Positions 8,832 through 17,911 of a DNA stretch of 64,000 bases are shown piece by piece. Position 1 is the first letter of the stretch; every line of letters starts with the position of its first letter. The stretch lies in NCBI GenBank assembly GCA_015351705.1, contig JADIIM010000048.1, positions 36,727 to 100,726 of the forward strand, written 5' to 3'. The translations under genes and the position numbers were made by a program. The notes below the pieces were generated by a model. It ran no database searches, had not been told where the DNA came from, and saw nothing but the letters and a program-made list of their open reading frames with translations. The DNA comes from Aeromicrobium sp. (GTDB lineage: Bacteria > Actinomycetota > Coriobacteriia > Anaerosomatales > Anaerosomataceae).

Positions 8832-9724
8832 CAGACATCACCCGCCACGGCGGGAGTCCCCGCAGCGTCGGCCATCAGGTACCCCAGCACGGTCGCGACG
8901 CGGCCACGCAGCTCACCACGCTGAACGACGCCATCGATCATCCCGTGCTCCACGAGCGACTCGGCGCTCTGGAAGCCCTTCGGGAGCGAGCGGCGGATCG
9001 TCTGCTCCACCAGCCGCGGGCCGGCGAAGCCGACAAGCGCGCCGGGCTCGGCGAAGATGACATCGGCAAGGACCGCGAAGGACGCGGTGACGCCGCCGTA
9101 CGTGGGGTTCACCAGTATCGACACGTAGGGAAGACCCGCGCGCGCCAGCCGCTCGGCGGCCGCTGCGGTCTTGGCCATCTGCATGAGCGAGAGCATCCCC
9201 TCCTGCATCCGCGCGCCGCCGGACGCGACGACGATGACCGCCGCGCGGCGCTCCTCGAGCGCGAGCTCGAACAAGCGGGTGACCTTCTCGCCCACGACCG
9301 AGCCCATCGAGGCGCCCACGAAGCGGAAGTCGAGCGCACCGATCGCGACCGGCACGCCGTCGATCGTCGCGCGCCCGGTGACAGCAGCGTCGGACAGGCC
9401 GGTGCTCTCGCGAGCCGCGCGGACGCTCTGCGCGTAGGGTTTGGCGGCCGAGAAGCGCAGCGGGTCTGCCGAGGTCAGACCGGCGTCGATCTCGGCGAAG
9501 CTCCCCTCATCGACGAGCAGCGCGATGCGGTCTGATGCGATGAGCTCGAAGTGGTGGTCGCAGTGCGGGCACACCGAGTGGCTGCGCGCGACATCGCCCT
9601 GGTAGAGGGTCTTGCGGCAGCCGGGACAGGTCCGCCACACGCCATCGGGCAGGCTACCGCTCACGCCGGAGGTCACCGTGTAGCGCCGGCGCTCGCGTTG
9701 CTTGAACCAGTCGTTGATCGGCAT
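8831..9724 (-). CDS. accD: Acetyl-CoA carboxylase carboxyltransferase subunit beta
   Basis: Beta subunit of the acetyl-CoA carboxylase carboxyltransferase, 297 residues. A four-cysteine zinc ribbon (C33, C36, C52, C55) is followed by the crotonase-type core with GGARMQEGMLSLMQMAKT and the acyl-CoA pocket motif PTYGGVTASFA. It forms the A2B2 enzyme with AccA, encoded immediately downstream. No operon gene precedes it closely: about 100 bp and a strong hairpin separate it from the aldolase gene upstream, so a promoter for accDA may lie there. Confidence 0.96.
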   Translation of the reverse strand: MPINDWFKQRERRRYTVTSGVSGSLPDGVWRTCPGCRKTLYQGDVARSHSVCPHCDHHFELIASDRIALLVDEGSFAEIDAGLTSADPLRFSAAKPYAQSVRAARESTGLSDAAVTGRATIDGVPVAIGALDFRFVGASMGSVVGEKVTRLFELALEERRAAVIVVASGGARMQEGMLSLMQMAKTAAAAERLARAGLPYVSILVNPTYGGVTASFAVLADVIFAEPGALVGFAGPRLVEQTIRRSLPKGFQSAESLVEHGMIDGVVQRGELRGRVATVLGYLMADAAGTPAVAGDV

Positions 9725-9763
9725 GCGTCTCCACGACGTCGGACGGTCACATCAGGTGGCTAT

Positions 9764-9802
9764 GATAGCGCGGCACCGCCACTCGTGCGATGCCGCGCTA
9801 TC
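9764..9802. terminator. Perfect 12-bp hairpin between fba and accD
   Basis: GATAGCGCGGCA (9764-9775) and its exact complement TGCCGCGCTATC (9791-9802) enclose a 15-base loop. It lies 22 bp after the stop of the class I aldolase gene and about 40 bp before accD, both on the minus strand. Position favours a transcription terminator or processing hairpin. No run of T follows on either strand, so an operator or attenuator-like element is possible. Confidence 0.5.
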
Positions 9803-9824
9803 GTTCGTGCGTTATGGGGTGCGC

Positions 9825-10784
9825 CTACAGCGAGAACTCCTTGGTGCCCTCGAAGACGGCGAGCGCATCTTCCACGCCCCAGTCGCCGAGCGTGATCGCG
9901 CTGATCGCCTTCGTGAGTCGTACGGCCTCGTCGAGCGAGCGCTGGTGGATGTTGCGCCCGGTGGCGTTGCCCATGGCGCCGCCCACGTGGATCTGTTCCC
10001 ACAGCTGCGTGAGGAACGTGCGCGCATCGACGGTGGAGCCGCCGGCGCACACGAGGCCGGTCCGGCCCGCGGCGGACGACGCTTCCTTCAGCAACTCGGC
10101 CGAACTCGCGGCGTCGGTGCCCTTGGGCGGGTTGACCTTCACGAAGTCCGCGCCGAGCGACACGGCCACGCCGGCAGCACCGGCGATCAGGTGCGGGTCC
10201 TTCTCATCGAGCACGGCGCGACCGCGCGGATAGATCCACAGCACGACCAGCATGCCCACCGAGTGCGCATCGGCGATGAGCTGCCCGGCCTCCTGCATCA
10301 TGTTCGCCTCGTACTCGCTGCCGAGATAGATCGTGTAGCCGACGCCCACGACGTTCACGCCGTTGTCCCGCAGGTCGAGCACGGTCTGGATGTCGTAGAG
10401 CTGCGGGGAGTACGGGTCGTCCTGGTGCTTGGCCGGGTCCTTGGCCGAGGTCTTGACCAGATGGGTCTTGGAGTTGATCTTCACGAGGTAGTTGATGTCC
10501 GGGTAGTCGGCCGCGTACTGCGCCACGAGGCCGCGCTGTCCGGCAAGGACGCCACAGACGCCCTGGTCGCCGATGCGGAACAGGTGCTCCGGCTCGGCGT
10601 CCTCGGCAGCGATACCCTCGCCGTAGAAGTCGTCGTTCAGGTGCTCGATCTTCTGGTCGCAGGCGAACAGCATGAGCCTGCCCGTGCCGCGCGTGGCGGC
10701 CAGGTAGTTGTCGATGTAGGTCTCGCGCGCCTCGGCGGGCACATCCATCGGCACGCGGACCTGCTCACGGGTGATGCTCGGCAT
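9825..10784 (-). CDS. Class I fructose-bisphosphate aldolase, archaeal (DhnA/FbaB) type
   Basis: Schiff-base aldolase of 319 residues that cleaves fructose-1,6-bisphosphate to two triose phosphates. Family landmarks are RLMLFACDQKIEH near the N-terminus (usually FAxDQ in DhnA enzymes), KINSKTHLV, LYDIQTVLDLRDNGVNVVG and the barrel strand GADFVKVNPPKG, where a Lys of the imine is expected. The ATG at 10784 is chosen because GAGGAGG lies 5-6 bases upstream. Together with the PPi-type phosphofructokinase 2 kb away it suggests a reversible lower-energy glycolytic route. A DeoC-like aldolase of another substrate is a less likely reading. Confidence 0.85.
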   Translation of the reverse strand: MPSITREQVRVPMDVPAEARETYIDNYLAATRGTGRLMLFACDQKIEHLNDDFYGEGIAAEDAEPEHLFRIGDQGVCGVLAGQRGLVAQYAADYPDINYLVKINSKTHLVKTSAKDPAKHQDDPYSPQLYDIQTVLDLRDNGVNVVGVGYTIYLGSEYEANMMQEAGQLIADAHSVGMLVVLWIYPRGRAVLDEKDPHLIAGAAGVAVSLGADFVKVNPPKGTDAASSAELLKEASSAAGRTGLVCAGGSTVDARTFLTQLWEQIHVGGAMGNATGRNIHQRSLDEAVRLTKAISAITLGDWGVEDALAVFEGTKEFSL

Positions 10785-10903
10785 GGAACTCCTCCTCGTG
10801 ATTCGAACGTACTCGGTCTCCCCCGGGGCGCACGCGAACACAGGGTGTGTTGTTGGCGCATGGACCCGACAGATAGGTTATGCCACTCGGCCCCGAAACG
10901 CTA

Positions 10904-11359
10904 TCAGGCGTCGTGCAGCGGCAGCTCCATCCGCACGTGCGGCACGCCCGTACGCCCGGACGGGAAGGGAGTGTCGCTCACGGTGCGGTAGCCGAGACGC
11001 TGGTAGAACCCCTCGGCGGTCACCCGGGCGTTCAGCCAGACACCGGTCAGGCCGAGTCTGTGGGCCTCTGCCGCGACCTCGGCCATGAGCGCACGGCCGA
11101 CACCGCTGCCGCGCAGGGCGTCACGCACGCTCACCTGACGGACGTGACCGGTGCGGTCGGGTTCGATGAGCAGGCTCGCGTACCCGACGACCGCGCCACC
11201 GCGCACGGCGATCACATGGCGCCGGTCCGCGCCCTCGTCGTCCCAGCGGTCGTCACGCGGGAGCCCGAACGGTGCGAAGAGCGCCTCGTGGCGCAGCTCG
11301 TGCACCTCGGACATCCGTGGGTCGTCGGACGCGATCCACTCGCAGACCGTGGCCGTCAC
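10904..11359 (-). CDS. GNAT-family N-acetyltransferase
   Basis: Acyl-CoA-dependent N-acetyltransferase of 151 residues. The acetyl-CoA-binding motif A can be read as QVSVRDALRGSGVGRALM, and motif B as WLNARVTAEGFYQRLGYRTV, close to the ElaA/YjcF-like subgroup. The substrate is unknown. It starts one base after the nadE stop on the same strand, so it is co-transcribed with NAD synthetase. Confidence 0.85.
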   Translation of the reverse strand: MTATVCEWIASDDPRMSEVHELRHEALFAPFGLPRDDRWDDEGADRRHVIAVRGGAVVGYASLLIEPDRTGHVRQVSVRDALRGSGVGRALMAEVAAEAHRLGLTGVWLNARVTAEGFYQRLGYRTVSDTPFPSGRTGVPHVRMELPLHDA

Positions 11360-11360
11360 G

Positions 11361-13001
11361 CTACCCGCCGAACCGGTTGGTGATAGGCATGCGGCGGTCG
11401 CGCCCGAACGCCTTGGGCGTCACGCGCGTGCCCGGCGCGGACTGGCGGCGCTTGTACTCGGCGCGGTCCACCATCCCCACCACCGAGCGGACGAGGCCCT
11501 CGTCCAGGCCACCGGCGATGAGCTCGGTGACGGAGCGGTCCTGCTCCACGTAGCCGGCGAGCACCGGGTCGAGGACGTCGTAGGGAGGAAGCGAGTCCTG
11601 ATCGGTCTGATCCGGCCGCAGCTCGGCCGAGGGGGGCTTCTCGAGCGTGGCATCCGGGATCACCGGCACGGGTCCCTGTGCGTTGCGCCAGCGGGCGATC
11701 TCGTAGGCGTGGGTCTTGAAGACGTCCTTGATCGGCGCAAAGCCGCCGGCCATGTCGCCGTAGAGCGTGGAGTAGCCGACCGAAAGCTCGCTCTTGTTGC
11801 CGGTAGCAAGCACGAGCCAGCCGAACTTGTTGGAGAGCGCCATCAGGAGCGTCCCGCGCACGCGCGCCTGGAGATTCTCCTCGGTCACGTCCTCCGGACG
11901 CCCCGCGAACGCCGGTGCGAGCGCGCCAAGGAACGCCTCGTGCGTATCGCTGATGGGCAGTTCGATGGTCTCGATGCAGAGCGCGCCCGCAAGCGCCTGC
12001 GCATCGGTGAGGCTCCCCTCACTCGAGTACGGGCCGGGCATGAGAACACCGTGCACGTGCCCCGGGCCCAGGGCATCGGCGGCGATCGCCGCGACGAGCG
12101 CGGAATCAAGTCCGCCTGAGAGGCCGAGGACCACGTCGGTGAACCCGTTCTTGCGAACGTAGTCGCCGAGGCCCGTGGTGAGCGCGCGGTACACCTCGGC
12201 CGGTCCGCCGAGCATGGGAGCGACCATCCCCGAGCCGGTCACGCCGCGGGGCAGCCCGGCACTGTCGCGCCCTGGGCCACTGTCCGGATCGATGTCTACG
12301 ACCACGAGGTCCTCGTCGAACGAAGCCCCGCGCGCCACCACTGTGCCGTCGGGCGTGATCACGACCGAGCGGCCGTCGAAGACGAGCTCGTCCTGTCCGC
12401 CAACGAGGTTGCAGTACGCGAGCCAGACACCTCCCTCACGCGCGCGGTCCTGGAGCATCCGCTCCCGCTCGGGGCCTTTGCCGGTGTGGAAGGGCGACGC
12501 CGAGACGTTGAGCACAAGCCGCGCGCCGCCTGCGGCAACCCGCCGTACCGTCTGTGGGACCCACACGTCCTCGCACACGGTGAGCGCAGTGGGCAGACCG
12601 CCGAGATCGACGATGACGTCGCCGGTGCCGGGCTCGAAGTAGCGCTCCTCATCGAAGACGCCGTAGTTGGGCAGTTCGCGCTTGGCGTAGGTGCGCTCGA
12701 TGCGCCCTCCCCTGACCAGCGCGGCGACATTGTGCAGACCGGCTTCGCCGCGCACGACGCTTCCTATCACCGCTGGCAGCGCGGCCCGCTCGGCGAACAC
12801 CTCGAGCGCAGTCGCGGTGGCGGCGATGAAGTGCGGCTTGGCCAGCAGGTCCTCGGGCGGGTATCCCGTGAGCGCGAGTTCGGGCAACAGCACCAGCCCG
12901 GCGCCGGTGGCCGAGGCGCGTGAGGCGGCGTCAAGGCACCGTTCGAGGTTCCCTTCGATGTCCCCTACCGTGACGTTCACCTGCGCGAGCGCGATGCGCA
13001 T
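11361..13001 (-). CDS. nadE: Glutamine-dependent NAD(+) synthetase
   Basis: Two-domain enzyme of 546 residues making NAD from deamido-NAD, ATP and glutamine. The N-terminal half is a nitrilase-type glutaminase domain (LLPELALTGYPPEDLL, AYAKREL-type lysine region as TYAKRELPNYGVFDEERYF, and the nucleophile Cys in LTVCEDVW). The C-terminal half is the synthetase with PP-loop LGLSGGLDSALVAA and NKSELSVGYSTLYGDMAGGF. GGAGG lies just before the ATG, and a -10-like TAGACT is at 13032-13037 on the minus strand, suggesting its own promoter in the 69-bp gap after trpA. Confidence 0.95.
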   Translation of the reverse strand: MRIALAQVNVTVGDIEGNLERCLDAASRASATGAGLVLLPELALTGYPPEDLLAKPHFIAATATALEVFAERAALPAVIGSVVRGEAGLHNVAALVRGGRIERTYAKRELPNYGVFDEERYFEPGTGDVIVDLGGLPTALTVCEDVWVPQTVRRVAAGGARLVLNVSASPFHTGKGPERERMLQDRAREGGVWLAYCNLVGGQDELVFDGRSVVITPDGTVVARGASFDEDLVVVDIDPDSGPGRDSAGLPRGVTGSGMVAPMLGGPAEVYRALTTGLGDYVRKNGFTDVVLGLSGGLDSALVAAIAADALGPGHVHGVLMPGPYSSEGSLTDAQALAGALCIETIELPISDTHEAFLGALAPAFAGRPEDVTEENLQARVRGTLLMALSNKFGWLVLATGNKSELSVGYSTLYGDMAGGFAPIKDVFKTHAYEIARWRNAQGPVPVIPDATLEKPPSAELRPDQTDQDSLPPYDVLDPVLAGYVEQDRSVTELIAGGLDEGLVRSVVGMVDRAEYKRRQSAPGTRVTPKAFGRDRRMPITNRFGG

Positions 13002-13070
13002 CCTCCGCTGCCTCCCTTGGCTTCGGATGCAAGTCTAGCGCACGCGCACGACACGCGGAGCACCCGCAGC

Positions 13071-13886
13071 TCAGGTCCTTCCGGCCGCCGCGGCCAACGA
13101 GCGGACCATCTCTTCGACCGCCGCCGGGTCCCCCTGCCGCTTCACGATCGCACTGCCGACGATCACCCCGTCGGCGACTCTGGCGACCTCGGCCACCTGT
13201 TCCGGCGTACTCACGCCGAAACCGACCGCGACCGGCAGCGACGTGTGCGCGCGGACGCGCTCGACCAGCGCGCTGATCCCAGTGGCGAGCGTGTCCCGCT
13301 CGCCGGTCGTGCCGGTGGTGCTCACGCAGTACACGAACCCTGCCGAGGCGCCCGCGACCACCGCCATGCGCTCATCGGTCGATGTGGGAGCTGCGAGGAA
13401 CACGGTGTCGATGTCCCCCGAGACCGCGAGCCACGGCCGGGCGGCCTCGGGCGGCATGTCTGGCACGATGATGCCGGCAACGCCCGCCTCACGCATCGCC
13501 TCAGCGGCGCGCTGTAGGCCGAAGCGCATGAGCGGGTTGAGATACGTCATCAGCACGATGGGCGGCGGCTCCTCGCCGTCCGCGCCGCGGGTCCCGGCGA
13601 TGAACTCGGCAGCGAGCGAGATCGACTCGGCAAGTCCGAAGCCGCCCCCCTGCTCCCGCGCGATCGCCGCGGCCTCGGCTATGACCGGGCCGTCGGCGAG
13701 CGGATCGCCATACGGCACGCCGAGCTCGATCACGTCGGATCCGGCGCGTGCGGCGGCGTGCAGGGACTCGAGCGACATAGCCCGGTCCGGATAGCCCGCC
13801 ATCAGATACGTGATGAGCGCGGCGCGGTCACGCGGGAACGCGGCCGTGAGGCGGGAGCGCGATGCGCGCTCGGACCTCTCACCCAC
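13071..13886 (-). CDS. trpA: Tryptophan synthase alpha subunit
   Basis: Alpha subunit (271 residues) that cleaves indole-3-glycerol phosphate to indole and glyceraldehyde-3-phosphate. The catalytic Glu and Asp sit in [16 protein letters not shown], and the phosphate-binding [11 protein letters not shown] and [10 protein letters not shown] segments are present. The indole passes to TrpB, whose gene overlaps this one by 8 bp immediately upstream. It is the last gene of the trp operon. Confidence 0.96.
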   Translation of the reverse strand: MGERSERASRSRLTAAFPRDRAALITYLMAGYPDRAMSLESLHAAARAGSDVIELGVPYGDPLADGPVIAEAAAIAREQGGGFGLAESISLAAEFIAGTRGADGEEPPPIVLMTYLNPLMRFGLQRAAEAMREAGVAGIIVPDMPPEAARPWLAVSGDIDTVFLAAPTSTDERMAVVAGASAGFVYCVSTTGTTGERDTLATGISALVERVRAHTSLPVAVGFGVSTPEQVAEVARVADGVIVGSAIVKRQGDPAAVEEMVRSLAAAAGRT

Positions 13887-15117
13887 CGAGGCCTGCCTCC
13901 CGCACGATGTCCATGTCCTTGTCGCCGCGACCCGAGACGTTCACGACCACGACACCTTCGGGGCCGAGCTCGGCCGCAAGCCTGGGCAGCAGCGCGAGCG
14001 CGTGACTGCTCTCGATGGCCGGGATGATGCCTTCGGTACGCGTGAGCAGCGCGAATGCTTCGATCGCCTCGGCATCGGTGACGCCCTCGTAGCGGACGAG
14101 ACCGCTGTCCTTGAGGTAGCTGTGCTCCGGACCCACGCCGGGATAGTCGAGCCCGGCCGAGATCGAGTACGCCTCGAGCGGATTGCCCGCGTCGTCTTGC
14201 AGCAGGTACGAGTAGAACCCGTGCATCACGCCGGGCTGGCCCTTGGTGAGCGCCGCTCCATGCTTGTCGGTCTCCAGGCCGAGCCCGGCCGCCTCGGCGC
14301 CGATGAGGGCCGGACGACGGTCGGCCGACACATCGTGCAGGAACGGGTAGAACATGCCGATGGCGTTGCTGCCGCCGCCGACGCACGCGACGACCGCGTC
14401 CACGTGCGCGATCTCCTTCTCGGCGAGTTGCGCGATGGTCTCGGTGCCGATGATCGCCTGGAAGTCACGCACCATCGCGGGGTACGGGTGCGGGCCCACG
14501 ACCGAGCCGATCACGTAGAAGGTGTCCTCCACACGCTCGACCCAGTGCCTGAGCGCCGCGGTGACCGCATCGGCGAGCGTCCCGGCTCCGTCCGGCACGG
14601 GGACGACCTCGGCGCCCAGGAGGCGCATCTTGTAGACGTTGAGCGCCTGGCGGCGGATGTCCTCGGTACCCATGAACACGGCACACTCGAGGCCCATGAG
14701 CGCCGCGGTGGTGGCGGTGGCCACACCGTGCTGCCCCGCACCGGTCTCGGCGATCACGCGCCTCTTGCCCATCCGCCGCGCGAGCAGGCACTGGCCGATG
14801 GTGTTGTTGATCTTGTGCGCGCCGGTGTGGTTGAGGTCCTCACGCTTGAGCCACACGGCCCCGAGCCCGACCGCCTCGGCCAGCCGATCGGCGCGATACA
14901 GCGGCGACGGGCGTCCCACATAGTCGCGCAGCAGATACGCGAGTTCCCCGGCGAACGACGCGTCCGCCTGCGCCTCTTCGTACGCCGCGGCGAGTTCCGC
15001 GAGCGCCGGGACCACGGTCTCCGGTACGAACGTGCCGCCGTACGGTCCGTAGAACCCCGCAGCGTCCGGCGCGGAGTACGCGAGCTCGGCAGAGGGCAGC
15101 AGTGGATCAGCGGACAT
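13879..15117 (-). CDS. trpB: Tryptophan synthase beta subunit (TrpB1)
   Basis: PLP enzyme of 412 residues that condenses indole with serine. It has the PLP-lysine motif [14 protein letters not shown], the catalytic Glu in ETGAGQHG, the phosphate-cup CVGGGSNA and C-terminal GRGDKDMD. These make it the classical TrpB1 partner of TrpA. It overlaps trpA by 8 bp and trpF by 11 bp. A second, TrpB2-type gene lies in the same operon. Confidence 0.97.
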   Translation of the reverse strand: MSADPLLPSAELAYSAPDAAGFYGPYGGTFVPETVVPALAELAAAYEEAQADASFAGELAYLLRDYVGRPSPLYRADRLAEAVGLGAVWLKREDLNHTGAHKINNTIGQCLLARRMGKRRVIAETGAGQHGVATATTAALMGLECAVFMGTEDIRRQALNVYKMRLLGAEVVPVPDGAGTLADAVTAALRHWVERVEDTFYVIGSVVGPHPYPAMVRDFQAIIGTETIAQLAEKEIAHVDAVVACVGGGSNAIGMFYPFLHDVSADRRPALIGAEAAGLGLETDKHGAALTKGQPGVMHGFYSYLLQDDAGNPLEAYSISAGLDYPGVGPEHSYLKDSGLVRYEGVTDAEAIEAFALLTRTEGIIPAIESSHALALLPRLAAELGPEGVVVVNVSGRGDKDMDIVREAGLGG

Positions 15118-15754
15118 CGGACACCTCCAGGTCGGCGGCGCGCACGGCCGCGCAGAACGAATCGATCAGCGACTGGTCCTTCACGCCGGGTGACGCCTCC
15201 ACGCCGCTACAGACATCCACCGCGAAGGGTGAGAGCACGCTCACGGCCTCGGCGACGTTGACCGGCCCAAGGCCCCCGGCGACGATCACCGGCGCCCAGT
15301 GGGGCAGGTGACCTGCCACATCGTACCAGTCGAACGCCACGCCCGTACCCCCGCTCTCGCCGCCGACGACGGTGTCTAACAGGAACGCCGCCACCGAGCC
15401 GCGATACGCGTCGAGATCCGCAAGGCGGGTGCCGGGGCCGACGCCCACCGTCTTGATGACGGGCACGGGCGCCGTCGCGCACGTCTCCGGCGCCTCGTCG
15501 CCGTGGAACTGGACCGCTGTCAGGCCGAGGCGCGCGACCGCCTCCCACACCTCGTCGGCGTGCGCATCACGGAACACACCGACGCGGGCCACGAACGGTG
15601 GCACGTCGGCGAAGACGGCCGCCGCCTCATCGATGGTCACCTGCCGCTTCGAGGGTGCGAGCACCACACCTACGGCGTCCGCGCCGGAGGACACCGCCGC
15701 GGCGGCGTCCTCCGGTCGGGTCAGACCACATACCTTGATGCGCGTGCGGTGCAC
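15107..15754 (-). CDS. trpF: Phosphoribosylanthranilate isomerase
   Basis: Beta/alpha-barrel isomerase of 215 residues, third step of tryptophan synthesis (PRA to CdRP). The general-base Cys is in [11 protein letters not shown] and the general-acid Asp in FLLDTVVGG; the phosphate-binding [14 protein letters not shown] and [15 protein letters not shown] segments are intact. It starts 2 bp after the TrpB2 stop and overlaps trpB by 11 bp. Confidence 0.95.
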   Translation of the reverse strand: MHRTRIKVCGLTRPEDAAAAVSSGADAVGVVLAPSKRQVTIDEAAAVFADVPPFVARVGVFRDAHADEVWEAVARLGLTAVQFHGDEAPETCATAPVPVIKTVGVGPGTRLADLDAYRGSVAAFLLDTVVGGESGGTGVAFDWYDVAGHLPHWAPVIVAGGLGPVNVAEAVSVLSPFAVDVCSGVEASPGVKDQSLIDSFCAAVRAADLEVSDVR

Positions 15755-15756
15755 GG

Positions 15757-17118
15757 CTACTCCTCGAGCGTGGTACCGGCGGCGAAGTCGAAGTCGACGA
15801 GCTCACCGGCGTTGTAGGCGGCATACGCGGCCAGGTCGAAGTGCCCGTGACCCGAGAGGTTGAACAGGATGCAACGGTCTTCGCCTGCGGCCTGAGCGGC
15901 CTTGGCCTCGTTGATGGCGGCAAGGATCGCGTGGCTGCTCTCAGGCGCGGGCAGGATGCCCTCGGCGCGGGCGAACTGCGCGGCTGCGTCGAAGCACGCC
16001 GTCTGGTCCACGGCGACCGCCTCGACCTCTCCCTCGTGCACGAGCTGCGAGACCAGCGGCGAGTCGCCGTGATAGCGCAGTCCGCCTGCGTGGATGCCGG
16101 CAGGCACGAAGTCATGGCCGAGCGTGTACATGAGCATCTGCGGCGTCATTCCGGCCTCGTCGCCGAGGTCGTAGCGGTACTCTCCCGCGGTGAGCGTGGG
16201 GCATGCCTTGGGCTCGACCGCGAGCAGGCGCGCGTTGCTCTTGCCCTCGAGCTTGCGGTGGTAGTACGGGAACGCGATGCCGGCGAAGTTGCTGCCGCCG
16301 CCGACACACCCGATGACCACGTCCGGCTCCTCCTCGGCGAGCCTCATCTGCTCGATGGCCTCCTGGCCGATGATCGTCTGGTGCAGACAGACGTGGTTGA
16401 GCACACTGCCGAGCGCGTAGTGCGTGCCGGGGTCCTTGATGGCAACCTCGACGGCTTCGGAGATCGCGATGCCGAGCGAACCGGTGGAGTCAGGATCCAT
16501 CGCGAGCACGTGGCGTCCCGCCTCCGTGAGGTCGGTCGGCGAGGCGTGCACGGTTCCGCCGTAGGTCTCCATCAGGATGCGGCGGTACGGCTTCTGCTCG
16601 TAGGAGACCTTCACCATGAAGACCTCGACGTCGATGCCGTACAGGGCGCCCGCGATCGAAAGCGCGCTTCCCCACTGCCCGGCGCCGGTCTCGGTGGAGA
16701 TCTTGGTGATGCCCTCGAGTTTGTTGTAGTACGCCTGCGGGATCGCCGTGTTGGGCTTGTGGCTACCCGCCGGCGAGACGCCCTCGTACTTGTAGAAGAT
16801 CTTCACGCCCGCGGGCAGGCCGAGCACCCGCTCGAGCTGGCGCGCGCGCAGCAGCGGCGAGGGGCGATAGGTCTTGTAGACGTCGATGACCGCGCCGGGG
16901 ATGTCTATCCAGCGCTCCGGCGACATCTCCTGCTTGATGCACTCGGCCGGGAAGATCATGCCCAGCCGCTCACCGATCTGATCCATCGTCAGTTCCGTGC
17001 CGTCGGGCGCGAACGCCTTCGGCGGCGCCGGCGGGTTCTTGAGGTCCGGGATCACGTTGTACCAGGCCTCCGGGATCCTGGTCTCGTCCAGTCCGAACCT
17101 CGTCTTGTCACTGCCCAT
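15757..17118 (-). CDS. TrpB2-type tryptophan synthase beta-like protein
   Basis: Second PLP-dependent tryptophan synthase beta homologue, 453 residues, longer than TrpB1 and of the TrpB2 family (extended N-terminus, here 1-95, with RFGLDETRIPEAWYN). It keeps the PLP lysine K121 in GSHKPNTA, the catalytic Glu E143 in ETGAGQWG and the phosphate cup CVGGGSNFAG. TrpB2 enzymes generally do not form the standard TrpA complex; some have been shown to work as stand-alone synthases using free indole or O-phosphoserine. Placement between trpC and trpF, with an 11-bp overlap with trpC and a 2-bp gap to trpF, shows it is expressed with the pathway. Whether it salvages indole or replaces TrpB1 is unknown. 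Confidence 0.92.
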   Translation of the reverse strand: MGSDKTRFGLDETRIPEAWYNVIPDLKNPPAPPKAFAPDGTELTMDQIGERLGMIFPAECIKQEMSPERWIDIPGAVIDVYKTYRPSPLLRARQLERVLGLPAGVKIFYKYEGVSPAGSHKPNTAIPQAYYNKLEGITKISTETGAGQWGSALSIAGALYGIDVEVFMVKVSYEQKPYRRILMETYGGTVHASPTDLTEAGRHVLAMDPDSTGSLGIAISEAVEVAIKDPGTHYALGSVLNHVCLHQTIIGQEAIEQMRLAEEEPDVVIGCVGGGSNFAGIAFPYYHRKLEGKSNARLLAVEPKACPTLTAGEYRYDLGDEAGMTPQMLMYTLGHDFVPAGIHAGGLRYHGDSPLVSQLVHEGEVEAVAVDQTACFDAAAQFARAEGILPAPESSHAILAAINEAKAAQAAGEDRCILFNLSGHGHFDLAAYAAYNAGELVDFDFAAGTTLEE

Positions 17119-17911
17119 GTCCTGCTCCCTTCCTCACCCCGGTCAGTTCTGCCAGCACGTCTTCAGGAAACGGCGAGCGCATGAGCGTCTCGCCAACGAG
17201 CACCGCCTCGGCGCCTGCCGCGGCCGCAGCCTCGACATCCGCGCGCGTCTTCACCCCGCTGGCGGCCACCAGCGTCACGTCGAACCGCCGCGCCTCCTCA
17301 AGCACATGGCGCGCGCGGTCCGGGTCCACCTCGAGCGTGCGCAGGTCACGCGCGTTGACGGCAATCACCGCCGAGCGCACGCCGAGCGCGATAGCGAGTT
17401 CCTCGGCGCTCACGATCTCAACGAGCGGCGTCAGCCCCAGTGTCTCTGCCGTATCCGCGAACTCCCGTGTGAGGTTGCCGAGCACGCTCACCATCAGCAG
17501 CACCGCGTCCGCTCCATGGCCGCGCGCTGCGAACAGCTGCACCGGGTCGACCACGAAGTCCTTGCACAGCACGGGGACCTCGACCGCGTCGGCCACGTCC
17601 GAGAGGTCGGTGAACGAGCCGCCGAAGAACTCGGGCTCGGTGAGTACCGAGATCGCCGCCGCGCCGCCGTCCTGGTAGTGGAGCGCCTGCTTGGACGCAT
17701 CGCAGTCCGCCGCGATCACACCGGCGCTCGGCGAGGCCTTCTTGACTTCGGCGATCACGGCGACATCGGAGCGGTCCCGAAGCGCCGATGCGAAGTCACG
17801 CGGAGGCCGAGCGCAGCACGCGAGCCGCTCGCGGTCGGCCGCGGACAGAACGCCGTACTCGGCTGCAATGCGCTCTCGGCGCCGGGACATCACGGTCTCC
17901 AGGAAGCTCAC
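17108..17911 (-). CDS. trpC: Indole-3-glycerol-phosphate synthase
   Basis: Barrel enzyme of 267 residues closing CdRP to indole-3-glycerol phosphate. Landmarks are VIAEVKKASPSAGVI, VLTEPEFFGGS, VPVLCKDFVVDPVQ, GADAVLLMVSVL, VNARDLRTLEVD and AASGVKTRADV, with catalytic Lys and Glu residues present. The open frame runs far upstream through trpGD, but homology begins at the GTG at 17911, which overlaps the trpGD stop by 4 bp (GTGA). Confidence 0.95.
   Translation of the reverse strand: MSFLETVMSRRRERIAAEYGVLSAADRERLACCARPPRDFASALRDRSDVAVIAEVKKASPSAGVIAADCDASKQALHYQDGGAAAISVLTEPEFFGGSFTDLSDVADAVEVPVLCKDFVVDPVQLFAARGHGADAVLLMVSVLGNLTREFADTAETLGLTPLVEIVSAEELAIALGVRSAVIAVNARDLRTLEVDPDRARHVLEEARRFDVTLVAASGVKTRADVEAAAAAGAEAVLVGETLMRSPFPEDVLAELTGVRKGAGHGQ

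Noticed and set aside
13810..15261. Plus-strand frame of 483 codons over trpB
   Set aside because: Antisense shadow of trpB; composition is His/Arg/Asp-rich and shows no motif.
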